From an uncultured Flavobacteriales bacterium (GTDB taxonomy: Bacteria > Bacteroidota > Bacteroidia > Flavobacteriales_D > Sanyastnellaceae), in the NCBI GenBank assembly GCA_937974555.1, contig CALJKR010000075.1, positions 1-64,000 of the forward strand: DNA of 64,000 nt, written 5' to 3'. Position 1 is the first letter of the stretch, and the number at the start of each line of letters is the position of its first letter. Below are positions 15,630-23,295 of this stretch, piece after piece. The notes under the pieces are model-generated. The model was given only the letters and a program-made list of their open reading frames with translations. It was not told the DNA's origin and did not search any database. Position numbers and translations under genes: made by a program.

Positions 15630-16607
15630 CTAGCGCCTCTCAATCTTGATTCGATCCAATCGCTCCAAGATCTCTTCCAAGTTGCTGGAGGTGACCAAGG
15701 CCATGCGATCCTCTTTGAAGTGGGAAAACCCTTTGAAATAGTTGGTGTAATGTCGACGCATTTCCAATATGCCCAATACCTCTCCCTTCCATTGGATACT
15801 AAACATCAAATGTTTTTTACAAGTCTCTACTCGTTCATCGATGGTGGGGGGCGCTAATTTTTCGCCTGTGGCCAAGTAATGTTTTACCTCTCGAAATATC
15901 CATGGATAACCGATGCTGGCTCGGCCTATCATGATCCCATCCACGCCATACCGGTTTTTGTATTCCAATGCTTTCTCGGGACTATCAATGTCGCCATTGC
16001 CAAAGATGGGAATGTGAATGCGGGGATTCTCTTTCACTTTGGCTATCAAGCTCCAATCGGCCTCACCCTTGTACATCTGCACGCGGGTGCGACCATGAAT
16101 GGTCAAGGCCTTGATGCCAATGTCCTGCAGGCGTTCTGCGACTTCTAAGATATTTTTAGAACCTTCGTCCCAACCCAAACGGGTCTTAACGGTAACGGGC
16201 AGGGTAGTGGCTTTCACGATGGCTTCGGTCATGCGAACCATCTTATCAATGTCTTTTAAAATGCCCGCGCCGGCGCCTTTGCAGGCTACTTTCATCACCG
16301 GACATCCGTAGTTAATGTCCAATAAATCGGGTTGCGTTTCTTCTATGATTTTGGCACATTGCACCATGGTGTCGATCTCACTTCCAAAAATTTGTACACC
16401 GATGGGACGCTCATATTCAAAAATGTCCAATTTCATTTTGCTCTTGGCGGCATCCCGAATCAATCCTTCACTGCTGATGAACTCGGTGTACATCATGTCT
16501 GCTCCATTCTCTTTGCACACGAGGCGAAAGGGCGGGTCGCTGACATCTTCCATGGGTGCTAAAAGCAGCGGGAAGTCGGGGAGTTCTATTTGATCAATCT
16601 TTACCAT
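15630..16607 (-). CDS. dusB: tRNA-dihydrouridine synthase
   Basis: An FMN enzyme that reduces uridine to dihydrouridine in tRNA D loops using NADPH. It is about 325 aa. The N terminus has PLLLAPMEDVSDPPFR and the FMN/substrate motif LLDINYGCPVMKVACKGAGA with the catalytic cysteine. Further on are TVKTRLGWDEGS, LTIHGRTRVQMYKG, IFGNGDI and DGIMIGRASIGYPWIF for FMN phosphate binding. The frame is open to 16643. The ATG at 16607 gives the family start MVKIDQIELPDF and lies right after the T-tract of the groEL terminator. Its 3' end abuts the palindromic repeat array. Confidence 0.95.
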   Translation of the reverse strand: MVKIDQIELPDFPLLLAPMEDVSDPPFRLVCKENGADMMYTEFISSEGLIRDAAKSKMKLDIFEYERPIGVQIFGSEIDTMVQCAKIIEETQPDLLDINYGCPVMKVACKGAGAGILKDIDKMVRMTEAIVKATTLPVTVKTRLGWDEGSKNILEVAERLQDIGIKALTIHGRTRVQMYKGEADWSLIAKVKENPRIHIPIFGNGDIDSPEKALEYKNRYGVDGIMIGRASIGYPWIFREVKHYLATGEKLAPPTIDERVETCKKHLMFSIQWKGEVLGILEMRRHYTNYFKGFSHFKEDRMALVTSSNLEEILERLDRIKIERR

Positions 16608-16639
16608 AAAAAAAGCCGCCTTCCTTTCGGAAAGCGGCT
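16608..16639 (-). terminator. Intrinsic terminator after groEL
   Basis: Read on the minus strand: AGCCGCTTTCC, loop GAAA, GGAAGGCGGCT, then T7. The stem has 11 pairs with one G-T. The T-tract touches the dusB ATG, so dusB has either read-through expression or a promoter inside this region. Confidence 0.9.
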
Positions 16640-16666
16640 GCAAGTTAAAAACAATTCGGCGATGAC

Positions 16667-18298
16667 TTACATCATTCCACCCATTCCTCCTCCGGGCATG
16701 GCTGGCATGGCAGGTGCGTCTTCTTTGATATCAGAAATCACACACTCTGTAGTCAACAACATTCCGGCGATTGAAGAGGCATTTTCCAAGGCCACACGAA
16801 CCACTTTCGTTGGATCGATAACGCCACTGCTCAACAAGTTTTCAAACTTCTCCGTGCGTGCGTTGTATCCAAAGTCGTCGTTTCCTTCTCTTACTTTTTG
16901 AACGATGACCGCTCCTTCACCTCCTGCATTGGCAACAATCTGGCGCAAGGGCTCTTCGATGGCGCGCTTGATGATGCTGATACCGGTGGTCTCATCATCA
17001 TTTTCACCTTTCAATCCATCCAATGATGCGCTGGCACGAATCAAAGCGGTTCCACCTCCAGGTACAATACCTTCGGCAATTGCAGCGCGTGTTGCATGCA
17101 ATGCATCGTCAACGCGATCTTTCTTCTCTTTCATTTCAACCTCGGTGGCAGCACCAACATAAAGTACTGCAACTCCTCCGGCCAATTTGGCCAAGCGCTC
17201 TTGCAACTTCTCGCGATCGTAATCTGAGGTAGTTTTTTCAATTTGGGCTTTGATTTCTGCAACACGGGCTTGAATGCCTTCTTTGTTTCCAGCTCCATTC
17301 ACGATGGTGGTGTTGTCTTTGTCGATGGTGATTTTTTCTGCACGACCCAAATCTTCTAAGGTAGCTGCATCCAATTTCAATCCCATTTCTTCACTGATCA
17401 CGGTTCCTCCAGTTAGAATAGCAATGTCTTGCAACATGGCTTTTCTGCGGTCACCAAAACCGGGGGCTTTTACAGCGGCGATGCGGAGAGCACCACGAAT
17501 TTTGTTCACCACCAAAGTAGCCAAAGCTTCTCCGTCAACGTCTTCTGCGATGATCAACAAAGGCTTTCCGGTTTGAACGGTCTTCTCCAAAACAGGAAGC
17601 AATTCTTTCATATTGGAAATTTTCTTGTCATAGATCAAGATGTAAGCATTTTCCAATTCCGCTTCCATGTTTTCTGCGTTGGTCACGAAGTAAGGAGACA
17701 AGTATCCGCGATCAAACTGCATCCCTTCAACGGTCTTTACATCGGTTTCGGTTCCTTTTGCTTCCTCTACTGTAATAACGCCTTCGATACCGACTTTCGC
17801 CATGGCATCTGCAATCAAAGTACCCACGCTCTCATCATTGTTGGCTGAGATGGTGGCCACTTGTTTGATTTTGTTGTTGTCTGAACCTACTTCCTTTGAA
17901 ATTTCTTTCAAAGAAGCAACCACCGCCGCAACTGCTTTATCCATACCACGCTTTAAATCCATGGGATTGGCACCTGAAGCGACGTTCTTTAATCCTGTTC
18001 CCACGATGGCTTGAGCTAAAACTGTTGCAGTTGTAGTACCATCACCTGCGATGTCCGCAGTTTTGCTGGCTACCTCTTTCAACATCTGTGCACCCATGTT
18101 TTCAATGGGGTCTTTTAATTCAATTTCTTTTGCAACAGAAACGCCATCTTTGGTCACGTGGGGGGCACCAAATTTTTTATCGATAACAACGTTTCTTCCT
18201 TTTGGGCCTAGGGTTACTTTCACCGCATTGGCCAACTGATCTACTCCTGATTTTAATTTTTCACGAGCAGTGACATCAAATGTGATTTCTTTTGCCAT
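16667..18298 (-). CDS. groEL: 60 kDa chaperonin GroEL
   Basis: ATP-driven protein-folding chamber of the cytosol, working with GroES. It has the standard length of 543 aa. Motifs include KVTLGPKGRNVVIDK, VAGDGTTTATVLAQAI-type ATP binding (here DIAGDGTTTATVLAQ), GFGDRRKAML, and EGIVPGGGTALI near the C terminus. The tail is PAMPGGGMGGMM, the usual Gly-Met repeat. It forms an operon with groES, 12 bases upstream on the minus strand, and is followed by a strong terminator. Confidence 0.99.
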   Translation of the reverse strand: MAKEITFDVTAREKLKSGVDQLANAVKVTLGPKGRNVVIDKKFGAPHVTKDGVSVAKEIELKDPIENMGAQMLKEVASKTADIAGDGTTTATVLAQAIVGTGLKNVASGANPMDLKRGMDKAVAAVVASLKEISKEVGSDNNKIKQVATISANNDESVGTLIADAMAKVGIEGVITVEEAKGTETDVKTVEGMQFDRGYLSPYFVTNAENMEAELENAYILIYDKKISNMKELLPVLEKTVQTGKPLLIIAEDVDGEALATLVVNKIRGALRIAAVKAPGFGDRRKAMLQDIAILTGGTVISEEMGLKLDAATLEDLGRAEKITIDKDNTTIVNGAGNKEGIQARVAEIKAQIEKTTSDYDREKLQERLAKLAGGVAVLYVGAATEVEMKEKKDRVDDALHATRAAIAEGIVPGGGTALIRASASLDGLKGENDDETTGISIIKRAIEEPLRQIVANAGGEGAVIVQKVREGNDDFGYNARTEKFENLLSSGVIDPTKVVRVALENASSIAGMLLTTECVISDIKEDAPAMPAMPGGGMGGMM

Positions 18299-18310
18299 GT
18301 TTTCCTAGTT

Positions 18311-18586
18311 TTAAATGATTGCTAAAATGTCTGATTCACGCATGATCAAATAATCTCTTCCGTCCAAGGAAATCTCGGTACCAGAATATTTGCCATACAA
18401 AACGGTGTCACCTACGGCAACGGTCATGGGCTCGTCTTTCTTGCCATTACCAACTGCTACTACGGTTCCACGTTGTGGTTTTTCTTTTGCGGTCTCTGGA
18501 ATGATGATACCGCTTGCTGTAGTGGTTTCAGCCGCTGCAGGCTCAACCAATACACGATCTGCAATAGGTTTTACGTTTACTGACAT
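18311..18586 (-). CDS. groES: 10 kDa co-chaperonin GroES
   Basis: Heptameric lid of the GroEL chamber, 91 aa. It has KPIADRVLVEP at the N terminus, the mobile-loop region ETTTASGIIIPETAKEKPQ, GTVVAVGNGK, and LYGKYSGTEI near the C terminus. It is the first gene of groESL. The start ATG at 18586 follows an AT-rich leader with a short imperfect inverted repeat (18611-18629). Confidence 0.99.
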   Translation of the reverse strand: MSVNVKPIADRVLVEPAAAETTTASGIIIPETAKEKPQRGTVVAVGNGKKDEPMTVAVGDTVLYGKYSGTEISLDGRDYLIMRESDILAII

Positions 18587-18610
18587 AATTTTAAATTTTA
18601 TGATTGCGAT

Positions 18611-18629
18611 TTAGCACTTGTTGTGCCAA
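18611..18629 (-). promoter_or_regulatory. Imperfect inverted repeat upstream of groES
   Basis: TTAGCAC-TTGTT-GTGCCAA (plus strand) lies 25 bases before the groES ATG. The left half resembles a CIRCE half-site (TTAGCACTC), but the spacer is 5 rather than 9 bases and the right half deviates. HrcA control is therefore not supported. It could still be an operator or a hairpin in the groESL leader. Confidence 0.35.
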
Positions 18630-18671
18630 TTGATTTTTGAACTTTCCCTCCCGAAAAATTGGCAGGCTGAT

Positions 18672-18710
18672 AAAAAAAAATGTCAGTGAGTGCGACACAC
18701 TGACATTTTT
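18672..18710. terminator. Bidirectional terminator between secG and groES
   Basis: AAATGTCAGTG / CACTGACATTT stem around a short GTGAG-type loop, with A-tract on one side and T-tract on the other. Read on the minus strand it ends the miaB-to-secG transcript. groESL must then start from its own promoter. Confidence 0.85.
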
Positions 18711-18729
18711 CTATGATTAAAAATATCGC

Positions 18730-19011
18730 TTAGTTCTGAGGCGCTTCTTGCTCAGTTGCAGGAGCTACTTCTTCACCAGTTGAATATTGCGTAGTGCTGC
18801 TGAAGCTTGCGCTGAACATGCACAATACAAACAAGCCAATCACCAAATACCAAGTGGCTTTTTCTAAAAAATCAGCGGTTTGCTGAACACCACCTACTTG
18901 TGTGGTTTGGAAACCACTGGTTAATCCACCCCCTTTGGGATTTTGAATCAATACAACCACTGCCAACAACAAGGCTACGACTACGGTCAATACAATAATT
19001 ACGTTTTCCAT
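18730..19011 (-). CDS. secG: Preprotein translocase subunit SecG
   Basis: Small inner-membrane subunit of the SecYEG channel. In its 93 aa there are two membrane helices (VIIVLTVVVALLLAVVVLIQ and TWYLVIGLFVLCMFSAS) joined by the conserved loop NPKGGGLTSGFQ. It is the last gene of a minus-strand run that begins with miaB, four bases after the TPR-like gene, and is closed by a terminator. Confidence 0.96.
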   Translation of the reverse strand: MENVIIVLTVVVALLLAVVVLIQNPKGGGLTSGFQTTQVGGVQQTADFLEKATWYLVIGLFVLCMFSASFSSTTQYSTGEEVAPATEQEAPQN

Positions 19012-19015
19012 TGAA

Positions 19016-20026
19016 TTAGTTTTTCTTATTCAGATTTTTTAATTGCCCTGCAAAGTAAACACTTTTTTCGGGATATAGCTCAATTAACTTTTTGTAGGCT
19101 TTTCGGGCCTTATCCAACTTGCCTTGTTTGACATACAGTTTGGCCATGGTTTCTGTCACCAAATTCACATCTTCCTCCAAACTTTCTTTGGCCATGTTGC
19201 CGGCAGCATACTCCACGGCTTTGCCTCGATTGATTTGGGGTTCATTCTGTATGAATTTTTCTATCAAATTGTGGACGGGTGCCGGGGTATTGTCTTCCGG
19301 TTGAATTTTGGGTTCTGACCACCCTTCGTTAAGGTTGATGGGGTCCGCCAATTCGCCAATGGAGTGGGCAATAAAATTCAAGAAATCATCATCATATTGC
19401 TGCACAGAAGGGGCAACCACCACCTCAGTTGTTTCCTTTTCACTTACTTCCAATTCAATCGAACTGCTGATGGCCTTGTTCATGATGTCCTGCCCCAACT
19501 CGCCCAGTTCAGACAATTCTACACTTTCAGGCAAAGGGGCTCGTTCCTCTTTCCCACTCTCATTCCCATTCTCATTCTCATTCTCATTCTCATTTTCTTC
19601 TCGGGGTTGGTCCAATCGAATATCCACCCAATCATCATCAACAGTAATAACGGGCAGGGGATCATCTTCCAATATCACATCGACCCAATGATCCGGGATA
19701 GGCGCAGTGGGTGCCACTTCCTTGGGAATTTCGGCTTCCACTTCAATCTCTGGAATGGCTTCGGGAATTGTTTTTTCTAAAAGTTGATAGATGAAGCGAC
19801 GGTCTGGAGCGCGCAGGGCAGCCTGCTGCAATTGGGTTTGGAAATCTGACGCGCCACTATTTTTTTTCGCCAACGCTAACAAAGCATGGGCTTGTGCAAA
19901 CCAAGGATATTCTGAAATAAGTTTTTCCAAGGCGGGAATGTGCTCTGTTTTGAGCAAGCTTGGGGTGTTGAGCCAAGCGGTCCATTCTAGTTTTGATATG
20001 TCCTTACCAATTCCCGACACTGGCAT
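19016..20026 (-). CDS. TPR-like protein with low-complexity acidic linker
   Basis: A 336-aa protein of the type usually found between lptE and secG in Bacteroidota. The N-terminal 85 residues are helical (SLLKTEHIPALEKLISEYPWF, HALLALAKKN). The middle is acidic and low complexity, with five Glu-Asn pairs in a row encoded by a CATTCT hexamer repeat at about 19560-19598. The C terminus carries a TPR-like pair (ETMAKLYVKQGKLDKARKAY, KLIELYPEKS). No signal peptide. The function is unknown, and the neighbourhood hints at envelope biogenesis. Its start overlaps the end of lptE by 23 bases, so translation is probably coupled. Confidence 0.75.
   Translation of the reverse strand: MPVSGIGKDISKLEWTAWLNTPSLLKTEHIPALEKLISEYPWFAQAHALLALAKKNSGASDFQTQLQQAALRAPDRRFIYQLLEKTIPEAIPEIEVEAEIPKEVAPTAPIPDHWVDVILEDDPLPVITVDDDWVDIRLDQPREENENENENENGNESGKEERAPLPESVELSELGELGQDIMNKAISSSIELEVSEKETTEVVVAPSVQQYDDDFLNFIAHSIGELADPINLNEGWSEPKIQPEDNTPAPVHNLIEKFIQNEPQINRGKAVEYAAGNMAKESLEEDVNLVTETMAKLYVKQGKLDKARKAYKKLIELYPEKSVYFAGQLKNLNKKN
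19560..19598 (-). repeat. In-frame hexamer repeat inside the TPR-like gene
   Basis: About six copies of CATTCT/CATTCC, encoding alternating Asn and Glu. The unit is a multiple of three, so copy-number change would lengthen the linker without a frameshift. Confidence 0.8.
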
Positions 20027-20507
20027 TGAATATTTCTTGGATTAATTGGTCATTGATGGATCCCCAAAGCTCTTCTTGAACGCTGAAGAAATCTTGACCC
20101 GCAGGGAAATCGGCATATTTGGTAAAGGTTTTTTCAAATCCCAATTCTTTTTCCAATTGATTGGTGTATTTGATTTTTACCGTCACGGTTAGACGAGTCA
20201 AAGAGGCGGTTTCATTGCCTCGGGCTGCAATGGGTGCTACATTGTATTCAGTGATTACACCTTCATATTGCAAATCACCATTGCTTGTAACCAAACGCAA
20301 AGGGCTTTGCGCCAATAAATAGTCTTTCAACCCCTCTGTTAAATTCTGCGCATAAACCTGGGAGGCCAATGCCGTTTGTGGACGAATGAAATTGACCTGA
20401 AAACTGTCTGCACCGCTGAATTGACCGCCGGTAAAAGAATAATTTACCTGACAGCTGGACATTACCAACGCAATCCAAAGGGTCATGTATGGGAGCAGTT
20501 TTTTCAC
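20004..20507 (-). CDS. lptE: LPS assembly lipoprotein LptE family
   Basis: A 167-aa lipoprotein. The signal peptide MKKLLPYMTLWIALVMSSC ends in the lipobox Cys at about residue 19. The body matches the Bacteroidota LptE/LptE-like pattern, with FTGGQFSGADSFQVNF, a tandem of beta strands (YEGVITEYNV, LTVTVKIKYTN) and an end QLIQEIFNASVGNW. LptE plugs the LptD barrel in the outer membrane and helps deliver lipopolysaccharide. The start overlaps the sigma-54 activator stop by four bases (ATGA), so it is co-transcribed with it. Confidence 0.85.
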   Translation of the reverse strand: MKKLLPYMTLWIALVMSSCQVNYSFTGGQFSGADSFQVNFIRPQTALASQVYAQNLTEGLKDYLLAQSPLRLVTSNGDLQYEGVITEYNVAPIAARGNETASLTRLTVTVKIKYTNQLEKELGFEKTFTKYADFPAGQDFFSVQEELWGSINDQLIQEIFNASVGNW

Positions 20508-21715
20508 AGGTCGTTTAAATCGTATTCTTTGATTTTTCGATAAAGGGTTCGCTCAGAAATACCCAATTCCTTGGCAGCATTGCGTCTTCTGCTCTTGTGC
20601 TTCATGAGGGCTTTTTTAATCATCTCCTTTTCCGTATCCATCAAAGATAGGGTTTCTTCAATGACCTCATGTGACGGGGTGGAGCCAACCAAAATGGGTG
20701 TGTTGTTGTTGGGGCTAACCGTGATGAGCGAGGAGGAGTGACCCGTGAATGTGTCATTTTCAGGTGCGATGTTGACATTGTCCAAATTCACATTGCCCTG
20801 CATCAAACCAAACACAATTTGTTTGAGGTCATTGAGTTCATTTTTCATCTCAAACAACACTTTGTAAAGCACCTCGCGTTCACTAAAATCATTGGGTTGA
20901 CTGCCTTTTTTGACCAGTCCTTGTGTGGCAAATCCTTCAGCAGGAAGGTAGGCTCTCAACGCCTCAGGGCTGATGATCCTTTGGGTTTCCAAAAGGCTCA
21001 TTTGCTCTGTAATATTTTTGAGTTGGCGAATGTTACCGGGCCAATAATAATTGAGAATCAACGATTCGCTTTCCGGTAATAATTGCAATACGGGAACCTG
21101 ATATTTTTCTGAAAAATCGCTGGCAAACTTTTTAAATAAATGCACAATGTCATTGCCTCGTTCACGCAATGGAGGCATTGCAATGGGCACTTGATTCAAT
21201 CGATAAAACAAGTCCTCTCTGAATTGTCCACCTCCAATGGCGTCATTGAAATCAACGTTGGTTGCTGCGATGACCCGGACGTTTGTTTTTTGAACTTTAG
21301 AAGACCCCACCCGAATAAATTCTCCGGTCTCCAAAACACGCAACAAGCGCACTTGGGTGCTGTGGGGCAGCTCAGCCACTTCATCTAAAAAAATCGTTCC
21401 ATTGTTGGCTTCCTCAAAATAACCTTTGCGCGCCTCATGTGCACCTGTGAAGGCTCCTTTTTCATGACCAAACAACTCCGAGTCAATGGTGCCTTCGGGA
21501 ATCGCACCGCAGTTCACAGCGATGTAAGGACCGTGTTTTCTACTGCTTAGATGATGAATGATTTTTGGGATGCTTTCTTTACCTACGCCGCTCTCCCCAT
21601 TGATCAAAACGGAGATATTGGTAGGGGCTACATGCATAGCAATTTCCAATGCCCGAATGAGTAAAGGAGATTGTCCTATAATTCCAAATCTTTGTTTGAT
21701 ACTTTGTAATTCCAT
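20504..21715 (-). CDS. Sigma-54 interaction AAA+ transcription activator
   Basis: A 403-aa bacterial enhancer-binding protein without a receiver domain. The AAA+ module starts near residue 10. It has Walker A GESGVGKE, the sigma-54 contacting loop GAFTGAHEARKGYFE, Walker B GTIFLDEVAEL, and the arginine-finger region REDLFYRLN. The C terminus ends in a Fis-type helix-turn-helix (KKALMKHKSRRRNAAKELG, ERTLYRKIKEY). Lacking a regulatory domain, it may be constitutively active or controlled by abundance. It sits in the conserved miaB-activator-lptE-TPR-secG order, four bases after miaB. Confidence 0.93.
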   Translation of the reverse strand: MELQSIKQRFGIIGQSPLLIRALEIAMHVAPTNISVLINGESGVGKESIPKIIHHLSSRKHGPYIAVNCGAIPEGTIDSELFGHEKGAFTGAHEARKGYFEEANNGTIFLDEVAELPHSTQVRLLRVLETGEFIRVGSSKVQKTNVRVIAATNVDFNDAIGGGQFREDLFYRLNQVPIAMPPLRERGNDIVHLFKKFASDFSEKYQVPVLQLLPESESLILNYYWPGNIRQLKNITEQMSLLETQRIISPEALRAYLPAEGFATQGLVKKGSQPNDFSEREVLYKVLFEMKNELNDLKQIVFGLMQGNVNLDNVNIAPENDTFTGHSSSLITVSPNNNTPILVGSTPSHEVIEETLSLMDTEKEMIKKALMKHKSRRRNAAKELGISERTLYRKIKEYDLNDL

Positions 21716-21718
21716 GAA

Positions 21719-23227
21719 TTATTTTTTTCGAGGATAGTGCGCTACTACTTCGCCATTGAGCGTGATTGAGGTGCATTCTTTCATCACAACATCCACATAA
21801 TCGCCCACCTGAATTTCACCTTTTGGGAAAACCGCCACCACGTTTTGGCTATTGCGACCATACAAATGCGCTTCAGATTTTTTTGAAACGCCTTCAACCA
21901 AAACACGTTGGGTTTTCCCGATGTGTTTTTTGGTACATTCAGCGCTTTTAATCATCTGCGCATCGATGATCTCAGTAAGCCTTCTTCCTTTTACTTCTTC
22001 AGGAACATCGTCCTCATATTTTCTTTCAGCAAGAGTTTTGGGACGCTCACTGTACTTGAACATATATGCCATGTCGTAACCCACCTGATTCATCAGTGAA
22101 ACTGTGGCTTGATGTTGCTCTTCCGTTTCTCCGCAAAATCCTGCAATAACATCTGTACTGATGGCACAATCCGGCATGATGTTGCGAATCGAAGCGATTC
22201 TTTCCAAATACCATTCTCTGGAATAACCGCGGTTCATTTTCTTCAACACATCGGTATCTCCGCTTTGAACGGGCAAATGAATGTATTTGCAGATATTTTC
22301 ATACTTGGCCATCGTCACCAAAACCTCATCGGTCATGTCTTTGGGATGAGAGGTCGAAAATCTCACACGTAAATCGGGATGAACAAGCGCCACCATCTCC
22401 AAAAGCTGTGCAAAGTTGGTGGTGGGTTGATCGGGATTTTCAATCTCTCCTTTGTTGTTGATATTCCATTTGTAACTATCGACATTCTGTCCCAACAAAG
22501 TGACTTCGCGGTATCCTTGATCAAATAATTCTTGCGCTTCTTTGACGATGCTCTTGGGATCTCGACTTCTCTCACGACCTCGAGTAAAAGGGACGACACA
22601 GAATGAACACATGTTGTCACATCCACGCATGATGGAAATGAACGCGGTTACTCCGTTGGTATTTAAACGAACAGGTGTAATCTCAGCGTAGGTTTCTTCG
22701 CGGCTCAACAAGACGTTCACTGCCTTTTGACCGGTATCAATCTGTCCCAACAAATTGGGTAAATCGCGGTAGGCATCGGGACCCACGACCAAGTCGACCA
22801 ACTTTTCTTCTTCCAAAAGTTTTTCTCTTAAGCGTTCCGCCATGCAGCCCAAAACGCCTACTTGGAGTTCGGGATTCTTTTTCTTTAAAGTTTGAAAAAA
22901 TTGCAATCGCCCACGTACACGTTGTTCCGCATTGTCCCTGATGGCGCAGGTATTTAAAAGCACCAAGTCTGCCTCTTCGGCATCACGGGTGGTTTCATAA
23001 CCTTGTTGGGTAAGAATGGATGCGACAATTTCACTGTCAGAGAAATTCATCTGACAACCGTAGCTCTCCAATAATAATTTTTTTGCTTTGCGATTCTCGG
23101 GCAGTGGCGCGGTCGCTTCAACCATCAAGTATTCCCCTTGACGGTTTTCATCAATTGTTTTTTCCTCCACAGTGTATGGCTGTTTTGAATGATTAGTATA
23201 GGATGCAAATATATGCCGTTTTGTCAT
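21719..23227 (-). CDS. miaB: tRNA-2-methylthio-N6-dimethylallyladenosine synthase
   Basis: Radical SAM methylthiotransferase that adds the 2-methylthio group to i6A37 of tRNA. An N-terminal UPF0004 domain binds one cluster (SYGCQMNFSDSE, NTCAIRDNAEQRVRG, GVLGCMAERL). The radical SAM core has the CxxxCxxC motif in MRGCDNMCSFCVVPFTRGRERS, and a C-terminal TRAM domain ends VVMKECTSITLNGEVV. The longest frame gives 502 aa. An internal ATG at 23125 (MVEATAPLPENRK) would give 468 aa, closer to the usual size, and a TAnnTTTG-type box (TATATTTG, minus strand near 23215) lies inside the extra N-terminal part. The shorter start is thus quite possible. Confidence 0.95.
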   Translation of the reverse strand: MTKRHIFASYTNHSKQPYTVEEKTIDENRQGEYLMVEATAPLPENRKAKKLLLESYGCQMNFSDSEIVASILTQQGYETTRDAEEADLVLLNTCAIRDNAEQRVRGRLQFFQTLKKKNPELQVGVLGCMAERLREKLLEEEKLVDLVVGPDAYRDLPNLLGQIDTGQKAVNVLLSREETYAEITPVRLNTNGVTAFISIMRGCDNMCSFCVVPFTRGRERSRDPKSIVKEAQELFDQGYREVTLLGQNVDSYKWNINNKGEIENPDQPTTNFAQLLEMVALVHPDLRVRFSTSHPKDMTDEVLVTMAKYENICKYIHLPVQSGDTDVLKKMNRGYSREWYLERIASIRNIMPDCAISTDVIAGFCGETEEQHQATVSLMNQVGYDMAYMFKYSERPKTLAERKYEDDVPEEVKGRRLTEIIDAQMIKSAECTKKHIGKTQRVLVEGVSKKSEAHLYGRNSQNVVAVFPKGEIQVGDYVDVVMKECTSITLNGEVVAHYPRKK

Positions 23228-23241
23228 GCTGTTATGTGAAT

Positions 23242-23274
23242 TTTGGTGAACCGAAATAAAAAACTATACATTTG
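23242..23274 (+). promoter_or_regulatory. Promoter of topA (-33 TTTG, -7 TACATTTG)
   Basis: TTTG at 23242-23245 and TACATTTG at 23267-23274 match the Bacteroidota consensus with 21 bases between them. The predicted transcript starts about 15 bases before the ATG at 23296. Confidence 0.65.
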
Positions 23275-23295
23275 TCGCCGAGTAAAAAAATTGAG

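Noticed and set aside
18611..18629. CIRCE element for HrcA control of groESL
   Set aside because: The spacer is five bases, not nine, and the right half does not match GAGTGCTAA.
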